Program-made: the position numbers and the translations under genes
Notes under the pieces: model-generated
The model's input: only the letters and a program-made list of their open reading frames with translations
Told to the model about the DNA's origin: nothing
Database searches by the model: none
Assembly (NCBI GenBank): GCA_965197575.1
Contig: OZ240214.1
Location: 4,030,001-4,094,000, forward strand
DNA: 64,000 nucleotides
From: VXOI01 sp965197575
Lineage (GTDB): Bacteria; Chloroflexota; Dehalococcoidia; Lucifugimonadales; UBA3495
Direction of reading: 5' to 3'
Shown: positions 52,225-62,053 of the stretch, in pieces
Layout: each line of letters starts with the position of its first letter
How positions within the stretch are numbered: the first letter of the stretch is position 1

Positions 52225-55200
52225 TCATTCTCCCATACGGAGTACCTGTTGCAACTGTAGCTTGCCAGTCAACCAGGTCAGCCAGAGGCCGCAGAGTCCG
52301 GTGACCCCGGCCAGGATGACGTAGGACACCACCAGACGCTGCCAGTCGGTGGTGAACACCAGCGAGGGCGTGGCCCTGGCCCCTTCCTCGACCACCTCCA
52401 TGAGGGGCAACAGGCTGGAGCCGATGAGCCAGCCGAGCCAGGTGCCCAGACCCACTCCACAGATTACCATTAAGAACAGGTTAATCCATACGATGCGTTG
52501 CATTTGCCCCCGGGATATTCCCAGAGTGCGCAGTAGGGCGAACTCCGTTTGACGCTCCCTGGCGTCCAGGTGGGAGAACAACATGAGGCCCGAGGCGCTG
52601 GCCAAGGCGACGGCCAAGAACAGCAGCACCAGCAACGCGCCCCATCCGGCGTTCACCAAGGGCTGCTCCACCCGCAAGGCCACCATCGTCGGCGCGTGCA
52701 GGGCGTCCCGAACGCTCACCCCTTCCTCCCGCAAGGCCGCGGAGACCGGCCCGGCGTCGAGGGGCGCGCCGCCTCCGGCCAGCCATAGCTCGTTTGCGCC
52801 GCCGGGCGGGATGGGGCTGTAGCGGATGGCCGCTTGCGTAAACCGGGACAAGTCGACCACCGCGAAGGGACGGCCGCCGGGGTCGAGGGTCGGGAAGAAC
52901 TCGACCTCAGCCGCCACTTCCAGCAACAACGAATAGGTGGACATTCCCAGGATGACGGTGTCGCCAACCCCGGCGTCGGACACGTCCAGAAAGGCGGAAC
53001 TGACCAAGGCGGGCAACGGCTTGTCGGCCCCGCCGGTCCGGATGCCGGTCATGCCCACCCCGCCGGGCGCCCAACTGAACCTGCTGGAAACGTCGAACTC
53101 GCCCGCGGCGGCGGAGCGGCTGGCCTCAAGGGAATACAAGCCGGGCCTGCCAAAGTCCTCGATCACCGTCCACCCGTCGGTGGAGCGGAAATCATGCACC
53201 AGAGTCTCGCCGGACGGGGTCACCGCGTCGACCCTGCCCAAGAACACCGCGCCGCCGTCGCTGTCCCCGAAGCGGCTGCGCACCGAGAACGACAGCAGGT
53301 CGAAGGGCGGCGTCAGGTCCAACTCTTGGGGTTGCCCCCGCATCCGTCGGCCGCCCAGGTTCTCGGGAGACAAATCCAAGACCAAACGCACCCACTCGGT
53401 AGCCTCCAGAGTGCCCAGCCACGCATCGACGTGCAGCCCCGAGGAGTCGCGCAGCCTTGCCCAAAGGCCGACGCCCCGGGCCGAGCCGCCGGGCCGCGCC
53501 CAAAGCGCGAGGTCGGTCGCGTCAGGCGGCAACGGGATGCCGTCGGCGGTCTGCGCTTGTTCCGGGGCTTCGGGTTTCAGCAATCCCGTGAGCTCGGCGA
53601 GGGGACGGCCACCGGCGAAGTCGTCGCGGAACCACGCCACGTCGGCGATGGTGTCGGCGTCCACCGCCAACAGCGTGCCGGAGGTGCTGAACCCGGTCGT
53701 AGTAACGTAGCCCGGGGCGCGGAAAACGTCGGTTGCGGCCGCCGCGCCGTCAAAGCCGTCCAGTCCGTCGATATTGGCGGCCAGACCGCCGGAGGCGTCA
53801 GCGCCGTCCCAGCCGCCGTGCAACAGGCGAAGGTCGGCGCCGGCGGCATACAACGCCCTCTCCCGCTGGCCCCGCTCCAGGGTCGACGAGAAGGCGCTGC
53901 CCATCACCCCAAGGGCCGTGGCCAGCATCACCAGCACGATCAGCATCGCGGGCGTCATGGGGTCCCGGGCCAGATGGCGCAGCACGTGAACCAGCCAGGT
54001 CGGGCCTACCGGACCGGCCAAGCGGGCCAGTAGCGAGGCGAACCACGGGAACACCCGAAGCACGATCAACCCCGCCGCGACTAGACCCAGCACCGGCCCC
54101 AGCAACAGGCTGTAGTCGATGGTCAACTCGCGGCTGCCCAGCGACTGCACCAAGAACGCGCCCCGGCTTTGAAGCTGCCACCACAGCAACCCGATCAAGA
54201 CCAACAGCACCACGTCCAAGTAATAACGGTGGAGCAGGCTGGCGGTGGGAGGCCGCGCCCCGGCCTGCCGCGCTTCGATGGCCCCGTGCCGGGCCGCCGC
54301 CAGCGTGGCCACGGTAAAGACCAGCACGGCCAGGCCGCCGCCAGCCAACCCGAGGAGGAACGGGCCTTGGGACAGCGACACCGGCACTCCGACCAAGGCG
54401 TCGGAGGCGCCGCTCAACTCGAAGAAAATGACCCCAAGCAGTTTGACCACGCCAAGGGCCAGGAAGGGGCCGGCGATCACGGCGGGCATGGCCAGCAACA
54501 ACCCCTCGCCAAGCCCAAGAAAGCCGAGCTGCCAGACCGTCGCGCCCCGGCTCTTCAGCATGGTGATTTCGCCCGACCTCGACCGCACGATCAGTCCCGC
54601 CACCAGCGCCAGGTAGTAGACCAGGATGCCGGTCACCAGGAACAGCACCAGAAACAACGGCACGCGGGCCAGCAAAAGCTGCTCCTCGAAGCTCCGCAAC
54701 AGGTTGTCCAGCCGGATGGAGTAGCTGGAGTTCTTCAGGCCGACGACGACCGACCGCTCGACGTTGGCCAGGAAGTCCTGCACTTCCTCCACTTCGTCGG
54801 CCTGCATCTTTTGCCGGTCAGCGAAGAAGTACCAGGTCGTGTCGGTATACAGGGTCGGGTACGTGCCCAAGACCTGCTCGATCAACGCATCCTCGGTGGC
54901 GAAGAGGGGGACCAGCGTCCAGCGGTCGTCCTTCCGGCTGGAGGCGGAAGACAGCCCGTACCAGAATTCGTCGGAAGGGTCGACCCTTTCGAAGATGGCG
55001 ACGATCCGCACTTCAGAGGGCGGCGGGGCGGCGAACGACGCCGCCGGAAAGACCTGCATGACCTCGCCCACGCCGAGTTGAAGCAGCTCCGCTCCCAACT
55101 CGTCGACCGCCACGTCCACAGGCTGCCCCGGAGCGCCGGCCCCCTCCGGCCAGCGCCCTTCCAGCACCCGGACCCGCCCGGAGATGTCCGTCAGGTGGGC

Positions 55201-55614
55201 GATGGGGCCCCTGGGCCTAGTGTCGTTGTCCAGTTCCAGGTGCGGGCGGCCTTGGAAGAAGAAGGTAGCCGTTTCCAAGTAGCGCGACTGCTCCTTCAGG
55301 TAGGGGCGGAAGGGTTCGGCCACCCGCTCCTCCATGAAGTCCGCCCTGGCCTGAAACGCCCGGCGGCGGCCCTCGGTGTCCAGAGGGTCGTCGCGGCTGC
55401 TGAACGACCTCACCCAGAAGTTGACGTCCTCGGGAGCCGCCTGCACCAGCGCCCCCCGCAAGGCGGCGTTGGCCAGCAGGTCGGAGAAAATGACCCCGCT
55501 GGCCATCAAAGCGACGGCCAAGAGGATGCCGCCGAACAGCACGGCTTCCAGGCGCCACCCGCTTACGGTGCGCCGCAGGGCCATCAGGTAGGCGAAACGG
55601 AACAGCGAGGTCAT
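52225..55614 (-). CDS. Large FtsX-type ABC permease B (1129 aa)
   Basis: MacB/FtsX-class permease, 1,129 aa. One N-terminal helix (AVLFGGILLAVALMASGVIF, about 25-44), an extracytoplasmic domain of about 280 residues, a central set of helices (VPLFLVLFLVTGILVYYLAL onward to about 600), a second large extracytoplasmic region (600-985) and three C-terminal helices with the FtsX pattern. It begins six bases after permease A stops. Such proteins move lipids, lipoproteins or peptides, or act as mechanotransmitters. Confidence 0.88.
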   Translation of the reverse strand: MTSLFRFAYLMALRRTVSGWRLEAVLFGGILLAVALMASGVIFSDLLANAALRGALVQAAPEDVNFWVRSFSSRDDPLDTEGRRRAFQARADFMEERVAEPFRPYLKEQSRYLETATFFFQGRPHLELDNDTRPRGPIAHLTDISGRVRVLEGRWPEGAGAPGQPVDVAVDELGAELLQLGVGEVMQVFPAASFAAPPPSEVRIVAIFERVDPSDEFWYGLSSASSRKDDRWTLVPLFATEDALIEQVLGTYPTLYTDTTWYFFADRQKMQADEVEEVQDFLANVERSVVVGLKNSSYSIRLDNLLRSFEEQLLLARVPLFLVLFLVTGILVYYLALVAGLIVRSRSGEITMLKSRGATVWQLGFLGLGEGLLLAMPAVIAGPFLALGVVKLLGVIFFELSGASDALVGVPVSLSQGPFLLGLAGGGLAVLVFTVATLAAARHGAIEARQAGARPPTASLLHRYYLDVVLLVLIGLLWWQLQSRGAFLVQSLGSRELTIDYSLLLGPVLGLVAAGLIVLRVFPWFASLLARLAGPVGPTWLVHVLRHLARDPMTPAMLIVLVMLATALGVMGSAFSSTLERGQRERALYAAGADLRLLHGGWDGADASGGLAANIDGLDGFDGAAAATDVFRAPGYVTTTGFSTSGTLLAVDADTIADVAWFRDDFAGGRPLAELTGLLKPEAPEQAQTADGIPLPPDATDLALWARPGGSARGVGLWARLRDSSGLHVDAWLGTLEATEWVRLVLDLSPENLGGRRMRGQPQELDLTPPFDLLSFSVRSRFGDSDGGAVFLGRVDAVTPSGETLVHDFRSTDGWTVIEDFGRPGLYSLEASRSAAAGEFDVSSRFSWAPGGVGMTGIRTGGADKPLPALVSSAFLDVSDAGVGDTVILGMSTYSLLLEVAAEVEFFPTLDPGGRPFAVVDLSRFTQAAIRYSPIPPGGANELWLAGGGAPLDAGPVSAALREEGVSVRDALHAPTMVALRVEQPLVNAGWGALLVLLFLAVALASASGLMLFSHLDARERQTEFALLRTLGISRGQMQRIVWINLFLMVICGVGLGTWLGWLIGSSLLPLMEVVEEGARATPSLVFTTDWQRLVVSYVILAGVTGLCGLWLTWLTGKLQLQQVLRMGE

Positions 55615-55620
55615 ATCGCT

Positions 55621-58600
55621 CTAGCCCCCTTCCCGCAGCACGTCGACGGGCCGGATGCGTTGGGCCAGCAGCGCCCCGAAAACCGCCGAAGCCATCACGG
55701 CCACCACCATCCCCGCCAGCACCGACGCCAGCAACAGGCCGTGTACCTCTGGGATCATCGGCGGCACCGGCCCGGCCCGGTTGGCCGAAAGGTCGAGCAT
55801 CTGCACCAGTTCCAACCCCGGCCAGTAGCCGATGGCCGCTCCGGCAGCGATGGCCACGCCAGCCATGAGCCACCTTTCCACCGCCAGCGACAGGAAGAGC
55901 TGCCTCCGGGACAAGCCCAGCGCCCGGGCCACCGCCGTATCGACGCGCCCGGCCTGCACCGATGCGGCGCTGTGGAAGAGCAATGCGGTCACCACGGCCA
56001 GCCCGATGCCGGTCATGCTCAGGCCGGTCAGCCCGTTCCAGCCTCCGCCCGCCAGTGGATTGCGGGAGGCGCTTTCGGCGGCGGCTCCCCGGTCGGTGAT
56101 GGAGGAGAGCGGCGACAACACCGACGTGACCTCGGCAATCACGGCCTGCCGGTCCTGCGCCGGGTCCAAAGACAGCCAAATATTCTCGGGGACCGTCTCG
56201 GCGCTGGCGGGGGGCAGGAGCCGCAAGTAGGACAAGTAGCCGTCCAGGTCGAGCAGCAGGAAGGGACGCTGGAAGCTGGTTACGGTGGGGAACAGGTTGC
56301 TCACCGCCACCACCTTGACGGGGATCGAAGTGCGCCCGTGGCCGATGCGGACGGTCTGACCGGGCCGCAGACCCGGCCCGCCGATGGCTGGCAACGGCAG
56401 GGGCACCGGCGAGATGTGCATCCCCCGCTGCTCGCCGCCGAAAGGCTCCTCCCAAGAGAAGTTGAGGCCGGACGCCCCGGTGCGGGCCGCGGCGGGTCCC
56501 GTTTCCAGCCGGTCGGTAGTACCGCCCCTGGTCCCCAGCGGCGTCCAGTTGCCGAGGGAATCGAATTCCTCGACCACCTCCCCCTCGGCCGGGAGCGACG
56601 GGCCGAACGCCGTGACGTCGTCCAGGTGGATGCGGCCCGCCGTCACCTTCACGAAGGAACTCGTGCTGAAGAAAATCGCCGCCAGCGACCATTCCCGGTC
56701 GGCGGCAACCAGCCTTTCCGACAGGTCCCCGGCGAAGAACTGCCAGCCCTCGGCAGTATTCCCGGCCTGGCCAGCGAACCCTCCCAAGGCCACGTTCCGG
56801 TAACGGCCTTTAGCGTCGGCCAGCCGCGCCCAGACGTTGATGTCGGCCTGCAACTCCCGCTCCCGCAGGTCGCCGACTTCCAGCCACACGCCGATTCTTT
56901 CTATGCCCGACGGAAGCTGCACACCGTAACGTTCTTCGGGCAGGGCTTTATGGGTGGTCCGTACCAAGGCGGCCAACTCCGGCAGGGTCGCGTCGGCGAA
57001 GTCTTCCCGAAACCACATGGCCTGCGCCATCGCCCGCGGCTCGACGGCCATCAGCAGGGCGGGCGCGCCGGTGTGTCCCTCGATCAGGGTGACCGAATCG
57101 CGCAACACGGGACTCACCGCCCGCACCCCGGGCACCGCCGCCAGCCGGTCGGCAACACCGGCATTGACGCCGGGGCCGGAAATCAGCACGTCGCCGCCGA
57201 CCCGGTACATGGTCTGCTCGCTCTGGCTCCGCGACAAGCTCGACTGAAAGGTCGCCCCGAACACGCCGAGGGCCGAGGCCAGCATCAGCATCACCGCCAG
57301 CGACGAGGGCAGCACCGGGTCACGGGCCAAGCGGGCCAGGGTGATGGACGACCATCCCGGCCCGGAGCGCATACACAGCCACACCACCAGCCGCACCAGC
57401 AACGGCAGCGCCCGCATCAGGAGCAGTGCCGCCGCCAGCAGCCCCAGCACCGGCCCCAGGATCAGGGTCGGGTCCACGTCGAGACCGCGAGTGGCCAGGG
57501 CGCGGGACACGAACCCGTCCCGCTCCTGTAGCTGCCACCAGACCAGCCCGACGGCGAGCACCGCCAGGATGTCGAGGTAATAGCGGTGGAAGAACGAGAC
57601 CGACGGGGGCCGGGAGCGGGTGGCCAGCGCGTCGGCCATCCCCGTTCGCGCCCGCCCAGCCGCCGACGCCGCCAACACCCCCACCGACAGGACTGCGCCC
57701 ACCGCGCCCATCCAGAACATGTCTCCGGCAAACACGACGTCGATGGGGCCGCCTCCCAGCGTCCCGAAGGTGGGAAGCAACAGGTAGCGGACGATCAGCC
57801 AGGCCAGGAGCGGCCCGATTCCCACCGCCGCCAACGCCACGACTCCCTCGGTCAGCAGCAGCACCCCGCAGACTTGGGCGACGCCCGCCCCCCGGCTCCG
57901 CAACAGGCCCAGTTCGTCGCCTTGGCTGCGGCCCAGAATCCCGGTAATCAGCACCAAGAAATACAGGACGACGACCACTACCAGCGACACGAAAACATAG
58001 ATGGGCACCCTGGCCAGCGTCAGGTCCCGCTCAAACTCGTCCAAGGTCAGCCCCAAGCGGCTGAATACGAAGGTGCGGGGATAGGACTTGTTCAGGTCCG
58101 TCTCCAACCCATCCAGCGCTTCTTGCGTCGCGTCGACGGTTCCCGCGGTGATATGCGACGGATCGATGAAGACGTAGAAGCCGAAGTCTCCCACGGCTGT
58201 AGGGAAGCGGCGGCCCAGCTCTTGCAGAAAGTCCGGCTCGGTGACGTAGAACGGCACGACCAACCGCTCGCCGACGGTGCTGACGCTGAACTGGTGAGGG
58301 TACCCCATCCAGTATTCTTCCCTGGGGTCGACGGGCTCGGCCACGCCCACGACGTTCAGGATGATGCGCTCCTCGGGGGCGGCGCTAAAGGGTATGATAA
58401 ACAAGCGGGCGCCTACCTCGTACCCCATTTCCTTGGACACTCGCCGGCCGATCACGGCGTCCATCTCCACGCCGTCCGCGCCCACGGAGCCGGGCCTCTG
58501 CGGCCAACCGCCTTCGAGAATCCGCGAGTGCTCCCTGAACCCGGTCATAAAGAAGGGCCGTCCCGAAGGAGAACCCAATGGCGGCGTTTGTGGCGTGGGG

Positions 58601-58959
58601 TTGGTGGTGAGGTCCATTCCGGCCTGGGTGCGGCCGAATCGCTCCAGCCCCACCGTCAGGTGGCCGATGCGCTGCTCTACCGCCGCCTCGGCGATGGCGC
58701 GAAGCTCGGCGTAGTCCTCCGGCCCCAAGGGACGGTTCTGGGCCAGAACCTGGGTGTGCAACGCCACCGGCGACTCGCTGAACAGGGCGTGACGCACCCC
58801 CGCCTCGGCCAGCACCCGCGAATAGAGGGCAGTGGCGCTCAACAGCACGACGGCGGCAAGAATGCCCAGCGAGGCCACGGCCGACAGCCCCCACGCCTGC
58901 CGGAGCCGCCGCCGCATCACCCACATCGAAAGCCGGGATAGCTCTAATAGCTGAACCAT
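55621..58959 (-). CDS. Large FtsX-type ABC permease A (1112 aa)
   Basis: First gene of the ABC operon, 1,112 aa, and a diverged paralogue of permease B with the same layout: helix WGLSAVASLGILAAVVLLSA near residue 25, extracytoplasmic domain, helix block from VPIYVFVSLVVVVVLYFLVL, a second extracytoplasmic domain and three final helices. The pair would form a heterodimer with the two ATPases. Substrate unknown. Confidence 0.88.
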   Translation of the reverse strand: MVQLLELSRLSMWVMRRRLRQAWGLSAVASLGILAAVVLLSATALYSRVLAEAGVRHALFSESPVALHTQVLAQNRPLGPEDYAELRAIAEAAVEQRIGHLTVGLERFGRTQAGMDLTTNPTPQTPPLGSPSGRPFFMTGFREHSRILEGGWPQRPGSVGADGVEMDAVIGRRVSKEMGYEVGARLFIIPFSAAPEERIILNVVGVAEPVDPREEYWMGYPHQFSVSTVGERLVVPFYVTEPDFLQELGRRFPTAVGDFGFYVFIDPSHITAGTVDATQEALDGLETDLNKSYPRTFVFSRLGLTLDEFERDLTLARVPIYVFVSLVVVVVLYFLVLITGILGRSQGDELGLLRSRGAGVAQVCGVLLLTEGVVALAAVGIGPLLAWLIVRYLLLPTFGTLGGGPIDVVFAGDMFWMGAVGAVLSVGVLAASAAGRARTGMADALATRSRPPSVSFFHRYYLDILAVLAVGLVWWQLQERDGFVSRALATRGLDVDPTLILGPVLGLLAAALLLMRALPLLVRLVVWLCMRSGPGWSSITLARLARDPVLPSSLAVMLMLASALGVFGATFQSSLSRSQSEQTMYRVGGDVLISGPGVNAGVADRLAAVPGVRAVSPVLRDSVTLIEGHTGAPALLMAVEPRAMAQAMWFREDFADATLPELAALVRTTHKALPEERYGVQLPSGIERIGVWLEVGDLRERELQADINVWARLADAKGRYRNVALGGFAGQAGNTAEGWQFFAGDLSERLVAADREWSLAAIFFSTSSFVKVTAGRIHLDDVTAFGPSLPAEGEVVEEFDSLGNWTPLGTRGGTTDRLETGPAAARTGASGLNFSWEEPFGGEQRGMHISPVPLPLPAIGGPGLRPGQTVRIGHGRTSIPVKVVAVSNLFPTVTSFQRPFLLLDLDGYLSYLRLLPPASAETVPENIWLSLDPAQDRQAVIAEVTSVLSPLSSITDRGAAAESASRNPLAGGGWNGLTGLSMTGIGLAVVTALLFHSAASVQAGRVDTAVARALGLSRRQLFLSLAVERWLMAGVAIAAGAAIGYWPGLELVQMLDLSANRAGPVPPMIPEVHGLLLASVLAGMVVAVMASAVFGALLAQRIRPVDVLREGG

Positions 58960-59003
58960 GCAAGGGATTATAATGGGTCGTCACAACACTGGAGGTCAAT
59001 AGC

Positions 59004-59753
59004 ATGACGCGCTTGGAAGGAAGGGTTGCCCTGGTAACCGGCTCGGGACGGAACATCGGCCGGGCCATTATCTTGAAACTGGCTGCGGAGGGCGCCAACG
59101 TAGTGGTCAACGCCCGCTCCAACCGGGAGGAGGCCGAAGCCGTGGCCGCCGAGGCTGCCGCCTTGGGCGTGGAGTCAATGGCGGTGGTGGCCGACGTTGC
59201 CGACGAGCCGCAGGTCAGCCGGATGTTCGCCGCCGCCATCGAGCGTTTCGGCAAGGTCGACGTGCTGGTCAGCAACGCCGCCATACGCCCCCACAAGCCC
59301 TTCACGGAGCTGGCTCTGGAGGACTACGAACGAGTCCGGGGCGTGGTCCTGGACGGGGCATTCTACTGCGCCCGCGCCGCCATCCCCTCGATGCTGGGCA
59401 ACGGCTCCGGCCGGATCGTGTTCCTGACCGGCGACGGCGCGTGGAACGGCTCGGCCCAGCGCTCCCACGTTTCGGCTGCCAAGATGGGCGTGGTGGGGCT
59501 GGCCCGGGGGCTGGCGTCGGAGTTCGCGCCCCACAACATCCGGGTGAACGTGGTCTCACCGGGCCGCATCGACACCTCCCGCGACCTGTCGTGGTACCCC
59601 CAACAGAACATGGCGGACACCTCGGAGATACCCTTGGGCCGCTTGGGCGCAACCGACGACATCGCCGCCGCTTGCGTCTTCCTGGTCACCGACGACTGCG
59701 GCTTCATCACCGGCCAGACCATCCACGTAAACGGCGGGACGGCGTATTTTTAG
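59004..59753 (+). CDS. SDR-family oxidoreductase without the catalytic Tyr
   Basis: Short-chain dehydrogenase fold, 249 aa. GRVALVTGSGRNIGRAI is the cofactor site and LVSNAAIRPHKP the NNAG motif. The YxxxK position reads RSHVSAAKMGVVGL, keeping Lys but with Val where Tyr should be and a His just before. FVTGQTIHVNGG-type ending (FITGQTIHVNGGTAYF) is kept. Divergent from the ABC operon and followed by a MITE-like repeat. Confidence 0.87.
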   Translation: MTRLEGRVALVTGSGRNIGRAIILKLAAEGANVVVNARSNREEAEAVAAEAAALGVESMAVVADVADEPQVSRMFAAAIERFGKVDVLVSNAAIRPHKPFTELALEDYERVRGVVLDGAFYCARAAIPSMLGNGSGRIVFLTGDGAWNGSAQRSHVSAAKMGVVGLARGLASEFAPHNIRVNVVSPGRIDTSRDLSWYPQQNMADTSEIPLGRLGATDDIAAACVFLVTDDCGFITGQTIHVNGGTAYF

Positions 59754-59769
59754 GGGGGGTGGCGAGCTT

Positions 59770-59940
59770 AGCTCGACTTTGTACAAAGTTGGTTATAAGC
59801 CGTCAGATACATAGGTTTGGCTATATATCTCCATTTCAATACTTTTTCAATGTCGGGTCAGAAGACGACATTGAAAAAGTTCCGTAGCTACGTGAACCTA
59901 CCTACGATGCCACACCTGTAGAATGTACAAAGTCGAGCTT
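59770..59940. mobile_element. MITE-like inverted-repeat element with internal terminator-like hairpin
   Basis: Perfect 16-base inverted repeats agctcgactttgtaca at 59770-59785 and 59925-59940. Inside is a perfect 15-bp stem, actttttcaatgtcg / cgacattgaaaaagt (59841-59855, 59866-59880). A/T-rich compared with its surroundings and without genes. A clear target duplication is not seen. The right end overlaps the last bases of the split DUF3226 gene. Confidence 0.55.
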
Positions 59941-60207
59941 AGAGCTTCCTCAAGAACTCTGCAACTTGCGCGAAAGCCTCAGACGACCAGTCCCAAACAC
60001 CAGACTCTGCGGCTTCACCGAGACGAAAGCCGGGGCGCCGCCTCGAGGTTTCGTTGTTCTTAGTTGTTCGGATTGTACCTGCTGCCAGATAAGTGAACAC
60101 TCTGGCTTTCGCCAGACGATGGTCGGCTATTTGCGGGCCAGTATTTTGCAAGCAGTCGATATAATCATCGACGCATCGCAACATTGCCGGTTCGATGGAG
60201 CTTAGTA

Positions 60208-61556
60208 CTACAGTCTCACTTTAGACAGGCGGCGTTTGTAGTGGCATTGCTTGGCCTGGGCCTGGTGGCGCCGTCTCCACCACGACCAGTCCAAGATGAA
60301 ATCCGGTGGTTGTTTCTCTGTCCACACCAGGCGTGTAATCAGCCGGCGCACCTCCGGCACGGTTACGGGAATCAGCTCTTCATCGAGACCGTAGTGGCCC
60401 CCTTTTTCCCCTGCTCCAGTGCCTGATGTCTGATTACTGTCAGATAGGCGTGGGCCAGCATGGCCAGCGTTATGTGCCGGTACCAGCCATCCCAACGCCG
60501 TACCTCGTACTGGTCCAGCCCCACCTGTCCCTTGGCCTCCTCAAAGCATTCCTCGATAGCCCACCTTGTCCCGGCCACCTTCATCAGTTCCTCCAAGCTG
60601 GTGCCCGCTGGACCGAAGCAAACGTAGTATGCCAACTCTCCAGGTTTGGCAATGCTGCGCCTCACCAGCAGCCAGTGCCCCTGGTCCGGTTCTCTCAGGG
60701 GCCGTATGTCCACTGCGGCCCAATCGTAGACCCGGGGGCCCTTGGTCCCGTCCCCAGCGCTGCACCGCACCCAGGCGGATTCTGCAACCCCAGACGCCAA
60801 CCGGTCCGCCCTCACCTGCAGCGGTCCCTTGTCCGTCAATGCCCACAGCTTCTCGGTGCTTTTGATTGCCAGCACGTGAGGAACGTCCAATCGCTCCAGC
60901 CACAGTCGCAGCTTACGGTCGCTGCCGTAGACCTCGTCGCCGGTAAACCAGCCGAAGGGAACACCCGATTCCACCGCCCGCTGCAGCATTAACTGCGCCA
61001 GTTGGCCCTTGGTGTGAAAGCTGACGCCCTCCGGCACCCCAGCCTCCTGCCGCCGCTCCCAGTTCTCCGCCCACACCTGGGGCAGGTACAATTCCCGGTC
61101 CAGCAATGCCCTGCCCTTGGCTCCGGCATAGGCCAGGAATACTCCAACCTGACAGTTTTCGATCCGGCCTGCTGTACCGCTGTACTGCCGCTGTACCCCG
61201 ACCGACTTGTCCCCCTTCTTGAGGAATCCAGTTTCGTCCACCACCAACACTGCGTCAGCGTCGGCCAGATGCTCCACCACGTAGCTCTTCAAGTCATCAC
61301 GAACCAGGTCCGCGTCCCAACGGTACTGGGACAACAGCCGCTGCACACCGGCGGGAGTGGCGTCGCCAATGTGCTCCGCCAGTTGCCATCCGTTCTTACG
61401 CTCCACCGGACTGAGCAGACCACGCAGGTAGTCCAGAACCCGCCGGCGCGGCTCCGGCCGCCGGAACCTTTCCGCGATGCACTCGTGTACCCGCTCTATG
61501 CCATCGGCCCACCGTTCCACTTCCCCCACCTCGTTTCTTCCAACAACCACCGCCAC
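60208..61556 (-). pseudogene. IS701-family transposase, frameshifted near its 3' end
   Basis: DDE transposase of about 445 aa. VLVVDETGFLKKGDKSVGV, ELYLPQVWAENWERRQEAGV, WFTGDEVYGSDRKLRLWLE and RWAIEECFEEAKGQVGLDQY are IS701 hallmarks including the catalytic acids. The main frame from 61556 stops at 60372 after a ggggaaaaaggggg run (60398-60411). The -1 frame from that point gives the expected C-terminus ELIPVTVPEVRRLI and WWRRRHQAQAKQCHYKRR, ending inside the terminal repeat. Either decay or -1 slippage on A-AAG-GGG. Confidence 0.8.
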
Positions 61557-61728
61557 ACCTCATCAACAAAGAACTGGCTCAATTCTATCTCTTTCAGGGC
61601 GTGTGGTCTGGAATGCTCACACCCCTTACTGTGTTCGGCAGTCAGCCATTGATGTCCTCAATGAAAAGCATTTCCGCCATGGGTACAATTACCTCGTAGC
61701 TACGTGGTGTGGAGAGTGGCCCTGTTTG

Positions 61729-62053
61729 GAGGTGATTCTCACTCTGAGCGACCGATAGTGGAAGCTCATCGAACCGGTTTTGCCCAGTGGACCGGGTAAG
61801 CCGGGCAGGAACGGCAATGACAACCGCATGTCGTTGGAGGGGATGATCTGGATTTGCAGAACTGGTGCTCCTTGGCGAGACTTGCCGGAAGTGTTTGGTA
61901 AGTGGGACACCGTGTATCGGCGATTCCGGCGCTGGGTCGCCGCCGGCGTCCTTGACTCCATCTTCGACGAGATCGGGGATGAGCTGCATATGCAACCGGC
62001 CATTTGGGACGCAAAGTCAACCGCCTCATCTGACCCTGGCTACACCTCGTCGT
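61729..62053 (+). pseudogene. IS5-family transposase fragment inside the IS701 element
   Basis: Plus-strand frame reads LTLSDR-stop-WKLIEPVLP, then RMSLEGMIWICRTGAPWRDL and FGKWDTVYRRFRRWVAAGVL, the N-terminal domain of IS5/IS427-type transposases. A TAG replaces the usual Gln/Glu codon and the sequence diverges after about 85 residues, so it is a dead fragment. It is enclosed by the IS701 ends. Confidence 0.75.

Noticed and set aside
54169..57531. 1,120-codon open frame on the plus strand
   Set aside because: It lies antisense to the two ABC permeases, is rich in Gln/His/Arg/Pro/Gly typical of high-GC shadow frames, and has no domain.
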